Assembly: GCF_029887875.1 (NCBI RefSeq)
Contig: NZ_JARXRM010000035.1
Coordinates: forward strand, 157,952-221,951
Source of the DNA: Luteimonas endophytica
GTDB lineage: Bacteria; Pseudomonadota; Gammaproteobacteria; Xanthomonadales; Xanthomonadaceae
Direction: 5' to 3'
Length of the DNA stretch: 64,000 bases
Under the pieces are notes generated by a model. It ran no database searches, was not told where the DNA came from, and saw nothing but the letters and a program-made list of their open reading frames with translations. Position 1 is the stretch's first letter, and every line of letters begins with the position of its first letter. The position numbers and the translations under genes were made by a program. Positions 44,556-53,683 of this stretch are shown piece by piece.

Positions 44556-45446
44556 TCAGCGGGTCGGGCAGGCGGCATCCTCGCCGGCGTGCTGCGCGCA
44601 TACGCGGCTGCGGCACTCGATGCCGGCGAGGGTGTTGGCCTTCGGGCAGGCGCGCAGCTTGTCCTGGACCACCGGCGACCGCGCCGGCTGCTCCGGCGCT
44701 TCGCGGCCTCCACCCAGCGACGCGAGCGCCTGCGTGGTTTCGGCCTGGTCGCGCTGATCCTGGGCCTGGACCTGGGCTACCAGCGCATCCATCGATTCGT
44801 GCTGGCTGCCCGCCGGCGGATCCTGCTGGATGATCCGCAGCAGCGTGGAGATCAGGTCGGTTTCGGCGGACGGTTGCGCGGCGGCGGTGCGCGCCGCTCC
44901 GCCGCCGGTGTTCTGGACGCGCGCGCTTCCGGGCTGCGAACGCCGCGGCGCGGCGCCTGCGTCGACCGCGGACGGGCGCTCCGCGGTGGTGCCGCCGTCG
45001 GGCGATTCCACCGCGGCGATGCCGGCGAGCGCCGCACGGCTTTCCGCCGCGGCGGCGTCGCCGGCGGCTTCATCCCGGGTGCGGCCATCGTTTGCGCGCT
45101 CGTCCACGATCAGTGCCGCCTCGCGGCGTTCGATGGTACCGGCACGGTCCACCGCCGGCGCTTGCGTCTCGGGGGCGCTTTGACCGACAGTCTCGCGCCC
45201 GGGAGCGGAATCACCGGCGGTCGGCGCGCCCAGCCGCGCCGGGATCTGCAGGACGAGAAGGATGACCAGGATGGCGCCGGCCAGCATCACCACCCACAGC
45301 CACGGCCTGCGCGATGGAAGCGCCGCCGCCTTCGGCGGCTTGCGGTTTTCCATGTCGGCGAGGATCCGTCCGGGCGGCCGGGCGTCTGCCGGGCGGCGGT
45401 CGGTGCCTGCGACCAGGCTGGGACGCTTGAATTCGCCAGTGCTCAA
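44556..45446 (-). CDS. Single-pass membrane protein near the T6SS locus, hypothetical
   Basis: This protein of about 296 residues has a cytoplasmic part of roughly 45 residues, then one transmembrane helix (WLWVVMLAGAILVILLVLQI). A long, low-complexity Ala/Glu/Gly-rich periplasmic region is followed by a C-terminal domain with three cysteine positions (LRACPK, IECRSRVCAQ, ACPTR). The preferred start is TTG 45446 (MSTGEFKRPS) behind GGGA, because no good ATG lies before the helix. It faces the M15 peptidase gene across about 100 bases, which suggests a link with the T6SS genes. No family was recognised. Confidence 0.55.
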   Translation of the reverse strand: MSTGEFKRPSLVAGTDRRPADARPPGRILADMENRKPPKAAALPSRRPWLWVVMLAGAILVILLVLQIPARLGAPTAGDSAPGRETVGQSAPETQAPAVDRAGTIERREAALIVDERANDGRTRDEAAGDAAAAESRAALAGIAAVESPDGGTTAERPSAVDAGAAPRRSQPGSARVQNTGGGAARTAAAQPSAETDLISTLLRIIQQDPPAGSQHESMDALVAQVQAQDQRDQAETTQALASLGGGREAPEQPARSPVVQDKLRACPKANTLAGIECRSRVCAQHAGEDAACPTR

Positions 45447-45548
45447 GTGCAATCCCGCTCTTGTCCGGCCAGGGCCGGGGACAGTCCTTTCGCGCATTCT
45501 AGCCGGTGTCCCCCGAGCGTCAATGGCCGCCGGCGGACCGCGCCGCGC

Positions 45549-46424
45549 ATGATCGTGCTGTGGCTGGCGCTGGGATTCGCCGCGGTCTGCGCGTTGCTGT
45601 GGCTACTGATGTTTCCCGAAAGCGGCGAAAGGGTCGCGGCGTGGATGGGGCGGCTGCTGCGCCGTGGCGGCGACCGTGCACGACGCGGCGGCCGCCGCGT
45701 CGCCGGCGGTGTCGGCGGGACCGGGCGCAGCGTGCGGGCCGTCGGGGCGGGGGCACTGGGCGCGTTGTCCCGGCACCGGCTGGTGCTCGGCGTGGCCATC
45801 GCGCTGCTGTGCGTGCCGCCGCTGCTGATCCTGGCATTGCGCCAGCGCGTGGTGCTCGAGGGGTTCTCCAGCCAGGACCTGTCGCAATCGCGGACCGCGA
45901 TCGCCGAGCTGTTGCGCGGCGAGCGCCTGGTGCCGCCGCCGCCGCCGCCGCCGGCGGTCTTCACCACTGCCGAGGTGCGCCGGGTCAAGCCCGAGATCGT
46001 GACTGCCGACCGCAAGTGGGACCGCCTCAGTCCGGACCTGCAACAGCGGGTGCTGGCGATCTACCGGGTGATGCGCGATCAGTACGGCATCGAGATGGTC
46101 CTGGTCGAGGGCTACCGCAGCCCGGAGCGGCAGGCCGAGCTGATGCGCGGCGGCCGGGCCACCAACGCCGGGGCGTGGTCGAGCTGCCACCAGTACGGCC
46201 TGGCCCTGGACAGCGCGCCGATGCGCCGGGGCAAGCTGCAGTGGGACATGGGCGACGCCTGGACCAGGCGCGCGTATTTCCTCTATGGCGAGCTGGCGGT
46301 CCAGGCCGGGCTGGTCTGGGGCGGAAACTGGCGCAGCCTGAAGGACTACGTGCACGTGGAGATGGGCGAGGAATGCACCCGGGCCAAGCGCGCCAGGCGC
46401 CGCCAAGATGCGCCCGGCAGGTGA
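45549..46424 (+). CDS. Membrane-anchored M15-family peptidase
   Basis: This 291-residue protein has two N-terminal transmembrane helices (LWLALGFAAVCALLWLLMF and LVLGVAIALLCVPPLLILAL), then a Pro-run linker (PPPPPPP). An M15 domain follows, with the zinc-site pattern S-x-H-x6-D (His214, Asp221 in SCHQYGLALDS) and His269 in VHVEM. EGYRSPERQAELM is the classic entry segment. Such L-alanyl-D-glutamate or D-Ala-D-Ala hydrolases open peptidoglycan. Upstream of T6SS genes it may clear a path for the membrane complex, a role known for other cell-wall hydrolases in T6SS clusters. This is inference here. Confidence 0.8.
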   Translation: MIVLWLALGFAAVCALLWLLMFPESGERVAAWMGRLLRRGGDRARRGGRRVAGGVGGTGRSVRAVGAGALGALSRHRLVLGVAIALLCVPPLLILALRQRVVLEGFSSQDLSQSRTAIAELLRGERLVPPPPPPPAVFTTAEVRRVKPEIVTADRKWDRLSPDLQQRVLAIYRVMRDQYGIEMVLVEGYRSPERQAELMRGGRATNAGAWSSCHQYGLALDSAPMRRGKLQWDMGDAWTRRAYFLYGELAVQAGLVWGGNWRSLKDYVHVEMGEECTRAKRARRRQDAPGR

Positions 46425-46536
46425 TATGGACCGCCCAGTCCTGCTATCTTCCCCGTCCGGCCCGGGAGGGGCCGGTGTCCCGTCGGGACACCGAAGGATC
46501 GAGCGCAGCGCGCGCAGCTGGGGGAGCAGCAGGACC

Positions 46537-46680
46537 ATGTCGCATCCTTTCACCGTGCCAGGCGGCCGCGCCGTTCGTGGCGGCGGCACCGTCGCAGGCG
46601 GCGTCTGGATGCCTGGCAACGCTCGCGGCGCCGCTCACACCGTGAAGCCGCCGATGCGCATGGCGCCGACGGGAATCTGA
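46537..46680 (+). CDS. Possible 47-residue peptide upstream of the T6SS genes
   Basis: An ATG at 46537 follows GGGGGAGCAGCAGG and opens 47 codons, reading MSHPFTVPGGRAVRGGGTVA and ending in HTVKPPMRMAPTGI. It fills most of the 303-base space between the M15 peptidase and the next T6SS membrane gene. The composition is basic and Gly/Pro-rich. No family was recognised, and it may be a chance open frame in GC-rich DNA. The rest of the gap (46425-46536, 46681-46727) holds nothing visible. Confidence 0.3.
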   Translation: MSHPFTVPGGRAVRGGGTVAGGVWMPGNARGAAHTVKPPMRMAPTGI

Positions 46681-46727
46681 ATCAGGGGACTTGGAATTTC
46701 CCGCGAGGGAAGGCTCAGGGAGCGAGG

Positions 46728-48188
46728 ATGAAGTTGGCGGGGTTCTGGCGTACGGGTCTGGTCGTGGTGGTGGTCTTCGCCGTGGTCTGGCTGTGCGCGA
46801 TCCTTTACTGGCGGACCACTGGCGCGGCCCCCAGCGGCGGGCAGATGCTGATCTGGCTGGCGGTGGTGCCGCTCGGCCTGCTGGCGGGATTCTGGGCGGT
46901 CGGCCGCGTGCGCGCCGCCCGCCGGCGCGAGCCCGCTGCCGCGCCGTCGGCCGCTCCCGCCGAGGCGCTCGAGAGCGATGCCGACCTCGCCCACCCGCCG
47001 CTGGACTGCCTGGCCGGCGCGGTGCGGCTGCCCTGCGGCAGCAGTCCGGACGCGGTGCTGGCCGCGCTGGAGGACGCGCCGCGGCCGGGACTGCACCCGA
47101 GCCTGCGCGACCGCGATGGTCTGCCGCTGTTTGCAGCAATGGTCGCCGAGCTGGAGACAGGCGCGGCGGCGGACGCGCTGCCGCAGTCGTTGCGGCCCGA
47201 TCCCGAGCAGCTGCGCGCATTGGCGCTGCTGGAGTCCGTGGCGCTGGAGCTGTTCGATGCGCTCGCGACCCTGCTGCCGCCGCTGCCGGTCGCCGAGGAG
47301 CGCGTGGTCGCAGGGCTGCGCCGCCGCGAGAGCGGCGATGTCGTTGAGGTCGCGCGGGTGCTCGCGCTGCTGCCGGCGGCCTGGCCCGCCGCGCTGCGGC
47401 AGGCCAGCGATGGATGGCTGCGGCAGCTGGCGCGCGATGCCGGGCTGGATACGCGCAGGATCGTCCTCGAAGCCATCCCGGTGCAGGGGCCGGCCGACGT
47501 CTGGCGTCTGCTGGACCGGATCGGCACCGCCGGGGCAGGCGGACTGCCCTGGCAATTGCTGCTTGCCTGCGACTCGACGGTCGGCGAGCGCAGCGTGGCG
47601 GCGCTGGCCGCCGCCGGGCGGCTCATGGGCGGCCGCCGCGCAGAAGGGGTGTTCCCGGGCGAGGGTGCGGCAGGAATCCTGTTGCGGCAGCCGGGCAGCG
47701 ACGCGTCCGACGCGTCCGACGTTGCCGGACCCGCCGTCGCCATGCATCGAGTACGCCTGTGCGCGGTCGAGCCCGACGCGAGCGCCCGCGCCGCGGCGCG
47801 CGCCAGTACCGCGTTGCTCGAGCGCGCGCTGCGGGCTGCATCGCTGGAACCGGACGCGGTGGCGCTGCTGCTCAGCGACGCCGACCAGCGCCCCGGCCCC
47901 GCCGTCGAGGCCGGCGCCGCCGCCGCGGCCGCCTGTCCGGAACTCGATGTGTCCCGCCAGGCGCCGGCGCTCGGCACGTCCTGCGGCCTGCTCGGCCACG
48001 TCGCGCCGCTGGCACTGCTGGCGCTCGCGGCCGCGCAGGTCCGCGCGGGCGGTCGGCCCGCCATGGCGCTCGCCGTCGCCGCCGGGCGCGAACGCGCCGC
48101 GGTGGCGTTCGCGCCGGCCCGCGACTCCGCCGCCGACGACATCTCCTCCCCCGAAGTCTCCGGCCAGGCGCCGGACCTCGCCGCCTAA
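46728..48188 (+). CDS. T6SS-linked membrane protein with ketosynthase-like periplasmic fold
   Basis: This 486-residue protein has two N-terminal transmembrane helices (TGLVVVVVFAVVWLCAILYW and MLIWLAVVPLGLLAGFWAVG). The large periplasmic or cytoplasmic rest shows features of a thiolase/beta-ketoacyl-synthase fold: a cysteine-bearing LLLACDSTVGERSVAAL, a GEGAAGILLR segment, and SCGLLGHVAPLALLALAAAQV near the end. The Cys-His-His catalytic triad of active ketosynthases is not convincingly visible, so it is probably a structural domain. It lies immediately before tssM, 17 bases apart, and is presumably part of the T6SS. AGGAGCGAGG-like bases precede its ATG. Confidence 0.65.
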   Translation: MKLAGFWRTGLVVVVVFAVVWLCAILYWRTTGAAPSGGQMLIWLAVVPLGLLAGFWAVGRVRAARRREPAAAPSAAPAEALESDADLAHPPLDCLAGAVRLPCGSSPDAVLAALEDAPRPGLHPSLRDRDGLPLFAAMVAELETGAAADALPQSLRPDPEQLRALALLESVALELFDALATLLPPLPVAEERVVAGLRRRESGDVVEVARVLALLPAAWPAALRQASDGWLRQLARDAGLDTRRIVLEAIPVQGPADVWRLLDRIGTAGAGGLPWQLLLACDSTVGERSVAALAAAGRLMGGRRAEGVFPGEGAAGILLRQPGSDASDASDVAGPAVAMHRVRLCAVEPDASARAAARASTALLERALRAASLEPDAVALLLSDADQRPGPAVEAGAAAAAACPELDVSRQAPALGTSCGLLGHVAPLALLALAAAQVRAGGRPAMALAVAAGRERAAVAFAPARDSAADDISSPEVSGQAPDLAA

Positions 48189-48205
48189 ACGGATCGCACC
48201 CGCAG

Positions 48206-51200
48206 ATGTTCTACAGACTCAGGTACTACCTCACCGACTACCGCGTGCTGGCCGTGATCGGCATCGCTTCGGCCGCGGCGCTGATGTACTTCGGCGCCGA
48301 GGGATTGAAGCAGATCGGCATCTGGGCGCTGGTGCTGCTGGCCGTCGCCCTGCTGGTCTGGGCGCTGGTCTGGGTGGTGCGCCGGCTGCGCGCGCGCCGC
48401 GCCGCCAAGGGCCTGGACCAGATGGTCGAAGGCGAGGCCGAGCGCGCCGTGGCCAATGCCCAGCCGGCCGCCCGCGCCGATACCGAGGCGCTGCGCGAGC
48501 GCATGCTCGAGGCGGTCAAGGCGATCAAGTCCTCGCGGATCGGGGTGCTCAAGGGCAAGGCGGCGCTGTACGAACTGCCCTGGTACGTGATCATCGGCAA
48601 TCCGGCCGCGGGCAAGAGCTCGGCGATCCTCAACTCGGGGTTGAAGTTCCCGTTCGAGGACAACCGCAGCAACGTCATCCAGGGCATCGGCGGCACCCGC
48701 AACTGTGACTGGTACTTCACCACCGAAGGGATCGTGCTCGACACCGCCGGCCGCTACTCGGTGAGCGTCGAGGACCGGCTGGAGTGGCTGACCTTTCTCG
48801 ACCTGCTGAAGAAGCACCGCCCCCGCGCGCCGATCAACGGCATCATCATTGCCGCCAGCATCGCCGAGCTGTCCGGCAGCAAGCCCGAGTTCGCGATCGA
48901 GCTGGCCAAGAACCTGCGCCAGCGGGTGCAGGAGATCACCGAGCGGCTCGAGGTGTTCGCCCCGGTCTACGTGGTGTTCACCAAGGCCGACCTGATCGCC
49001 GGATTCACCGAGTTCTTCCGCGGCCTGGATCCGTCCGAGCGCGAGAACGTGTGGGGCGCGACGCTGCCGTTCGACCCGCAGGCCGGCACCGACGCGCTGG
49101 CCAGCTTCGACCGCCATTTCGACGAACTCGCCGATGGCCTGAAGGAGATGAGCCTGGCCCAGATGGCGATGCAGCGCGGGCGCGAGGTCTCTCCCGGGCT
49201 GTTGGCGCTGCCGCTGGAGTTCGTGGGCATCAAGCCGGCGTTGCGGACCTTCGTGGCGACGCTGTTCGAGGACAACCCCTACCAGTTCAAGCCGGTGTTC
49301 CGCGGCTTCTACTTCACCAGCGCGCTGCAGGAAGGCAACTCGGTGCACTACGCCTCCGAGCGCATCGGCCGGGAATTCTCGCTGCAGGGCGGGCCGCGCG
49401 CCGCCGGCACCGAGCCGTCGGGGCAGACCGCGCACTTCCTCAAGGACCTGTTCCGCAAGGTGGTGTTCGCCGACCGCCAGCTGGTGCAGCAGTACTCCAG
49501 CCCGCACCAGACCCGGCTGCGCTACGCCGTGTTCCTCGGCGCGGTGGCGGTGCTGGCGCTGGTGCTGGGGTTGTGGACCTGGTCCTATACCACCAACCGC
49601 CAGCTGGTCGCCAACGCCACCAAGGACCTGGAGCAGGCGGTGCGCGTGCAGGAGGACCGCGTCGACCTGCAATCGCGCATCGACGCGCTGCTGCTGCTGC
49701 AGGACCGGCTCGAGCAGCTGGCCCGCTACCGCGAGCAGCGCAGCGTGGCGACCCGCCTCGGGCTGTACCAGGGCGACCGCATCGAGGCCAAGCTGCTGCA
49801 GGAGTACTTCGACGGCATGCGCCAGGTGATGCTGGCGCCGACCGGCGCGCGCATCGAGACCTACCTCGGCGAGGTGGTGGCGCAGGCCGATGCGTTGGCC
49901 GAGCCCTCCCGCGGCGAGCATGCCGAACAGGAGAGCCTGTACCAGGAGGCGTCTCCGACCGATACCAACGACGCCTACAACGCCCTGAAGACCTACCTGA
50001 TGCTCGGCGATCCGGGGCGTGTGGAGCGCGCCCACCTGGGCCACCAGCTCACCCGCTTCTGGCGCGGCTGGCTGGACGCCAACCGCGGCCAGATGTCGCG
50101 CGAGGACATGGCGCGGGCGGCGGAGAAGCTGATGAGCTTCTACGTCGCCCGCGCCGACCATCCCGCCTGGCCCCGGGTCGAGACCCGCGTCTCGCTGATC
50201 TCCGACGCCCGCGCGGCGCTGACCCAGGCCACCCGCGGCGAGCCGGCGATCAACCGCGTGTTCGCCCAGGTCAAGGCGCGCGCGGCCACGCGCTTCCCGA
50301 CCATCACCGTCAACAGCCTGATCGGCGACGAGCGCAACAAGGACGCCATCACCGGCAGCTATGCCATCTCCGGGGCGTTCTCCCGCCAGGCCTGGGAGGA
50401 CTATGTCAAAGGCGCGATCGACGAGGCCGCCAACACCGAGCTGAGCACTACCGACTGGGTGCTCGACACCACCGAGCAGAGCGATCTGTCGCTGGCCGGC
50501 AGCCCCGAGCACATCTCGCGCGAGCTGGCGGCGATGTACAAGCAGGAATACGCGCAGGAATGGCAGAAGTTCCTGCAGGGCGTGAGCGTGGCGCCGTTCG
50601 GCAGCTTCGATGCGGCGGTCACCCGCATGAACAGCATCGGCGATCCGCAGAACTCGCCGCTGCGCGGCCTGCTCGAGGCGGTCAACGAGCAGACCATCTG
50701 GGACAACCCCGCAGCCGCCGCCGATGGCGCGGACGAGGCGAAGGGCGGCTTCGTGGCGTGGTTCCAGCGGGTGATCCTGCGGCGCACGCCGTCGTCGGTG
50801 TCCTCGCAGGTCGATCCGGAGACGGGCCGGCCGGCACGCGCACCGATGGGGCCGATCGGCAAGGCTTTCGAAGGATTCGCGCGGCTGGTGTCCAAGCGCG
50901 ACGGCACCGCGCTGATCGACAGCTATTTCCAGACCCTGGGCAAGCTGCGCAGCCGTCTCAACGCGATCCGCACCGAGGGCGAACCAGGCCCGGGCGCGCG
51001 CCGGCTGATGCAGGACACCCTGGGCAACGAGGGTTCGGAGCTCAACGCCGCGCTGGCACTGGTCGACGAGCAGATGCTCACCGGCCTGGACGAGGACCAG
51101 CGCAACGCGCTGCGTCCGCTGCTGCTGCGGCCGCTGACCGAGACCTTCGCCGCGCTGGTCCCGCCCACCGAGGCCGAGGTCAACCGGGTCTGGGCGGCGC

Positions 51201-51934
51201 AGGTCTACGAGCCGTTCCGCAGCGGCGTCGGCCGCCAGTTCCCGTTCGACCCGGGCGCGGACGTCGATGCCGCACCCGGCGACGTGGCGGCGATCTTCGG
51301 CGCTTCCGGCGCGATCGCGGCGTTCAACAAGGAGACCCTGGGCACCCTGGTGCTGCAGCGCGGCCCGCTGCTGGAGGCGCGGCGCTGGGCCGGTCTGGGC
51401 ATCACTCTGCAGCCGGCGCTGATCAGCGGCTACGGCGACTGGGTCAGCGGCCAGCCGGGCGGAGCGGGGGCCGCCGACACCACGATCTTCGAGATCCAGC
51501 CGCAACCGGCGATCGGCGCGGTCGAGTTCACCCTCGACATCGACGGCCAGGTGCTGCGCTATCGCAACACGCCGCCGGCCTGGCAGACCTTCCAGTGGCC
51601 CAATCCGGGTGCGATCCCCGGGGTCAAGCTGTCGGCCGTGACCAGCGACGGGCGCACCGTGGAGCTGGTCAACGCGCCGGGCGGCAACGGCCTGGCGCGA
51701 ATGATGGAACTGTCCACCGCGGTGCACCGCGACGACAGCAGCACGCTCACCTGGGAGAAGGATGGCGTCTCGGTCTCGGTGGTGATGCGGATCACCCGCC
51801 GTCCGGGTTCCGGGGGCGGCAACGGCGACTGGCAGCGCGGGCTGCAGCTGCCGGCGACCGTCGCCGGGCAGGCGGCGCGCGCGGCGGACGCGGCGGACGC
51901 GCAGGATCCGCAGGACGCGGAGGAGGGCGCATGA
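48206..51934 (+). CDS. tssM: Type VI secretion membrane subunit TssM/IcmF
   Basis: This 1242-residue protein has two N-terminal transmembrane helices, a third near residue 442 (YAVFLGAVAVLALVLGLWTW), and a Walker A motif GNPAAGKSS beginning at residue 131 in the cytoplasmic NTPase domain. The periplasmic domain that binds TssJ follows, with the usual IcmF-related region in the middle. TssM forms the trans-envelope complex with TssL and TssJ, which are not in the window. Its stop overlaps the next gene as ATGA. The start at 48206 precedes MFYRLRYYLTDYRVLAVIGI. Confidence 0.93.
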   Translation: MFYRLRYYLTDYRVLAVIGIASAAALMYFGAEGLKQIGIWALVLLAVALLVWALVWVVRRLRARRAAKGLDQMVEGEAERAVANAQPAARADTEALRERMLEAVKAIKSSRIGVLKGKAALYELPWYVIIGNPAAGKSSAILNSGLKFPFEDNRSNVIQGIGGTRNCDWYFTTEGIVLDTAGRYSVSVEDRLEWLTFLDLLKKHRPRAPINGIIIAASIAELSGSKPEFAIELAKNLRQRVQEITERLEVFAPVYVVFTKADLIAGFTEFFRGLDPSERENVWGATLPFDPQAGTDALASFDRHFDELADGLKEMSLAQMAMQRGREVSPGLLALPLEFVGIKPALRTFVATLFEDNPYQFKPVFRGFYFTSALQEGNSVHYASERIGREFSLQGGPRAAGTEPSGQTAHFLKDLFRKVVFADRQLVQQYSSPHQTRLRYAVFLGAVAVLALVLGLWTWSYTTNRQLVANATKDLEQAVRVQEDRVDLQSRIDALLLLQDRLEQLARYREQRSVATRLGLYQGDRIEAKLLQEYFDGMRQVMLAPTGARIETYLGEVVAQADALAEPSRGEHAEQESLYQEASPTDTNDAYNALKTYLMLGDPGRVERAHLGHQLTRFWRGWLDANRGQMSREDMARAAEKLMSFYVARADHPAWPRVETRVSLISDARAALTQATRGEPAINRVFAQVKARAATRFPTITVNSLIGDERNKDAITGSYAISGAFSRQAWEDYVKGAIDEAANTELSTTDWVLDTTEQSDLSLAGSPEHISRELAAMYKQEYAQEWQKFLQGVSVAPFGSFDAAVTRMNSIGDPQNSPLRGLLEAVNEQTIWDNPAAAADGADEAKGGFVAWFQRVILRRTPSSVSSQVDPETGRPARAPMGPIGKAFEGFARLVSKRDGTALIDSYFQTLGKLRSRLNAIRTEGEPGPGARRLMQDTLGNEGSELNAALALVDEQMLTGLDEDQRNALRPLLLRPLTETFAALVPPTEAEVNRVWAAQVYEPFRSGVGRQFPFDPGADVDAAPGDVAAIFGASGAIAAFNKETLGTLVLQRGPLLEARRWAGLGITLQPALISGYGDWVSGQPGGAGAADTTIFEIQPQPAIGAVEFTLDIDGQVLRYRNTPPAWQTFQWPNPGAIPGVKLSAVTSDGRTVELVNAPGGNGLARMMELSTAVHRDDSSTLTWEKDGVSVSVVMRITRRPGSGGGNGDWQRGLQLPATVAGQAARAADAADAQDPQDAEEGA

Positions 51935-52914
51935 GCCAGACGGTTTCTGCCGCGGTCAGCTACTTCGGCAAGGTTCCCTCGCGCGGGGACTTCGTGCGCA
52001 CCGCCGACAACCACCAGCTGATGGCGCTGCTCGACCGCTGGGCCGGCAGCAGCATCGAGCTGCTCAGCCAGAACCCGGACTGGAAGCGGCTGTACGACGA
52101 AGCGCCCGACGTGCACTACGCGTTCATGGGCTCGCGCAGCCGGCTGGTGGTGTGCGGGCATTTCCTCCCCAGCCGAGATGCCTCGCAGCGGCGCTTCCCG
52201 CTGCTGTCGGCGATCCGGCTGGAGGTGGGCAATCCGCTCGGCTTCATCGCCCGCAGCCCGATGGCCCTGAGCCGGGTCTGGGCCGGGCTGTCGCGGCAGG
52301 CGCGCAGCGCGGTGGTCGCGGACGAGGCGGCCGCGCCGCTGCAGGAGCTGGCCGAGAGCCGCTACGATCTCAGCATCGAGCCGGTGGCCTACGCGGCACC
52401 GTTCGCCGACTTCATGGAGCTGCAGACGATCGGCTCGCTGGAGCGGCTGCTGCGCGATTCCGGGCACCCCGACGTGGTACTGCGGCGCACCCTGCCGGCT
52501 CTGGGGCTGCTGTTGCAGCCGGTGCTGACCGGCAGCGGCGTGACCATCGACAAGGGCCTGGAACTGCCGCTGCCGCGCGACCCGCTGTACCGCCCGCTGG
52601 TCGGTGCGTTCTGGCTCGACATCGTCGCCGCCTTCGTCGCCCGCGGGGACTTCGAGCTCGCCGTGCTGGTGCGCGACGAGGACGCGCCGCGGATGATCGT
52701 CGGCTTCAACGGCGCCGACCAGCAGATCCTGCGCGCGGTGCTGGATCCGCAGGCGGCGGCCGAGCACCTGATCCGGGTCCAGGATGCCGAGTGGGTGGAC
52801 GACCACCTGCCCGGCGACTACGCGCTCAACAAGCTGGCCAGCTACGTCGACCGCCACGACCTGTCGCTGAAGGCCGCGCGCGCGATCTTCGGCGAAACCT
52901 TCCTCGGAGCATGA
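51931..52914 (+). CDS. tagF: Type VI secretion accessory protein TagF
   Basis: This 327-residue protein begins with SYFGKVPSRGDFVRTADNHQ, the TagF/SciT (DUF2094) signature: the conserved F-G-K-x-P-x-x-G-D-F motif, then LDRWAGSS. TagF restrains T6SS activation post-translationally in Pseudomonas (acting through Fha1). It overlaps tssM and the OmpA-like gene as ATGA at both ends, so the three are co-translated. Confidence 0.9.
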   Translation: MSQTVSAAVSYFGKVPSRGDFVRTADNHQLMALLDRWAGSSIELLSQNPDWKRLYDEAPDVHYAFMGSRSRLVVCGHFLPSRDASQRRFPLLSAIRLEVGNPLGFIARSPMALSRVWAGLSRQARSAVVADEAAAPLQELAESRYDLSIEPVAYAAPFADFMELQTIGSLERLLRDSGHPDVVLRRTLPALGLLLQPVLTGSGVTIDKGLELPLPRDPLYRPLVGAFWLDIVAAFVARGDFELAVLVRDEDAPRMIVGFNGADQQILRAVLDPQAAAEHLIRVQDAEWVDDHLPGDYALNKLASYVDRHDLSLKAARAIFGETFLGA

Positions 52915-53672
52915 GCATGCAGCGTCTCGTCGTCTTCCTCGCCCTGGCGCTGTGCGCCGGCACCTTGCCCGCGCAGGACGCCGCGGCGCCGGTGATCGCC
53001 GAGGGCGTGGTGCCGGACCAGGCCACCAAGAGTATGATCCTGGAGAAGCTGCGCGAACTCTACGGCACCGAGCGGGTGGTCGATCGGGTGCAGGTGGAAT
53101 CGATCCCGGCGCCGCCCAACTGGGGCAGCTACGTCGCCAACATGATCGGGCCGGGGCTGCAGCGCGTCTCCGAGGGCAAGCTGGAGGTGAACGGCCAGAG
53201 CGTGCGCATCAGCGGCGAGGTGGTCAACGAAGCGCAGCGCCAGCAGGTCGCCAGCGAGCTCAGCCTCGCCAGCAACAGCACCTACACGGTCACCAACGGG
53301 CTGGGCACCGGCGGCTCCGGCCAGGGGCTGCTGGACGCCACGCTCGGCGACCGGATCATCGAGTTCGAGAGCGGCAGCGCGCGGCTCACCGATCTGGGGC
53401 GCTACATTCTCGACGAGATGGCGGAGAAGCTGCAGGAGATCGGCGAGGCCAGGGTGCAGATCGTCGGACATACCGACGACGTCGGCCAGCGCCAGGCCAA
53501 CCTGGCCCTGAGCCAGGCGCGCGCCGAGGCGGTGCGTGCCTACCTGGTGGAGCAGGGCATCCCCCGCGACAACCTCAGCGTGCTGGGCAAGGGCCCCGAC
53601 GAGCCGATCGCCGACAACGCCACCGACGAGGGCCGCGCCCGCAACCGCCGCATCCAGTTCCGGGTGCTCTGA
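52911..53672 (+). CDS. OmpA-like T6SS-associated protein (TagL-like)
   Basis: This 253-residue protein has a signal peptide (LVVFLALALCAGTLPAQ). The C-terminal OmpA/MotB domain binds peptidoglycan: IIEFESGSARLTD, VQIVGHTDDVG, LSQARAEAVRAYL and GRARNRRIQF are the usual conserved blocks. In T6SS loci such proteins anchor the membrane complex to peptidoglycan, as a separate partner (TagL, or fused to TssL). Coupling to tagF by an ATGA overlap supports that role. The middle portion contains a BON-like segment (LEVNGQSVRISGEVVNEAQR). Confidence 0.85.
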   Translation: MSMQRLVVFLALALCAGTLPAQDAAAPVIAEGVVPDQATKSMILEKLRELYGTERVVDRVQVESIPAPPNWGSYVANMIGPGLQRVSEGKLEVNGQSVRISGEVVNEAQRQQVASELSLASNSTYTVTNGLGTGGSGQGLLDATLGDRIIEFESGSARLTDLGRYILDEMAEKLQEIGEARVQIVGHTDDVGQRQANLALSQARAEAVRAYLVEQGIPRDNLSVLGKGPDEPIADNATDEGRARNRRIQFRVL

Positions 53673-53683
53673 GCGAACGGGGA

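Noticed and set aside
46690..46727. Sigma-54 promoter before the T6SS genes
   Set aside because: The sequence TGGAATTTCCCGCG does not match the GG-N10-GC spacing or the TGGCAC/TTGC elements.
48185..51727. 1180-codon minus-strand open frame opposite tssM
   Set aside because: TssM is unambiguous on the plus strand, and the opposite frame is His/Arg/Gln-rich shadow sequence.
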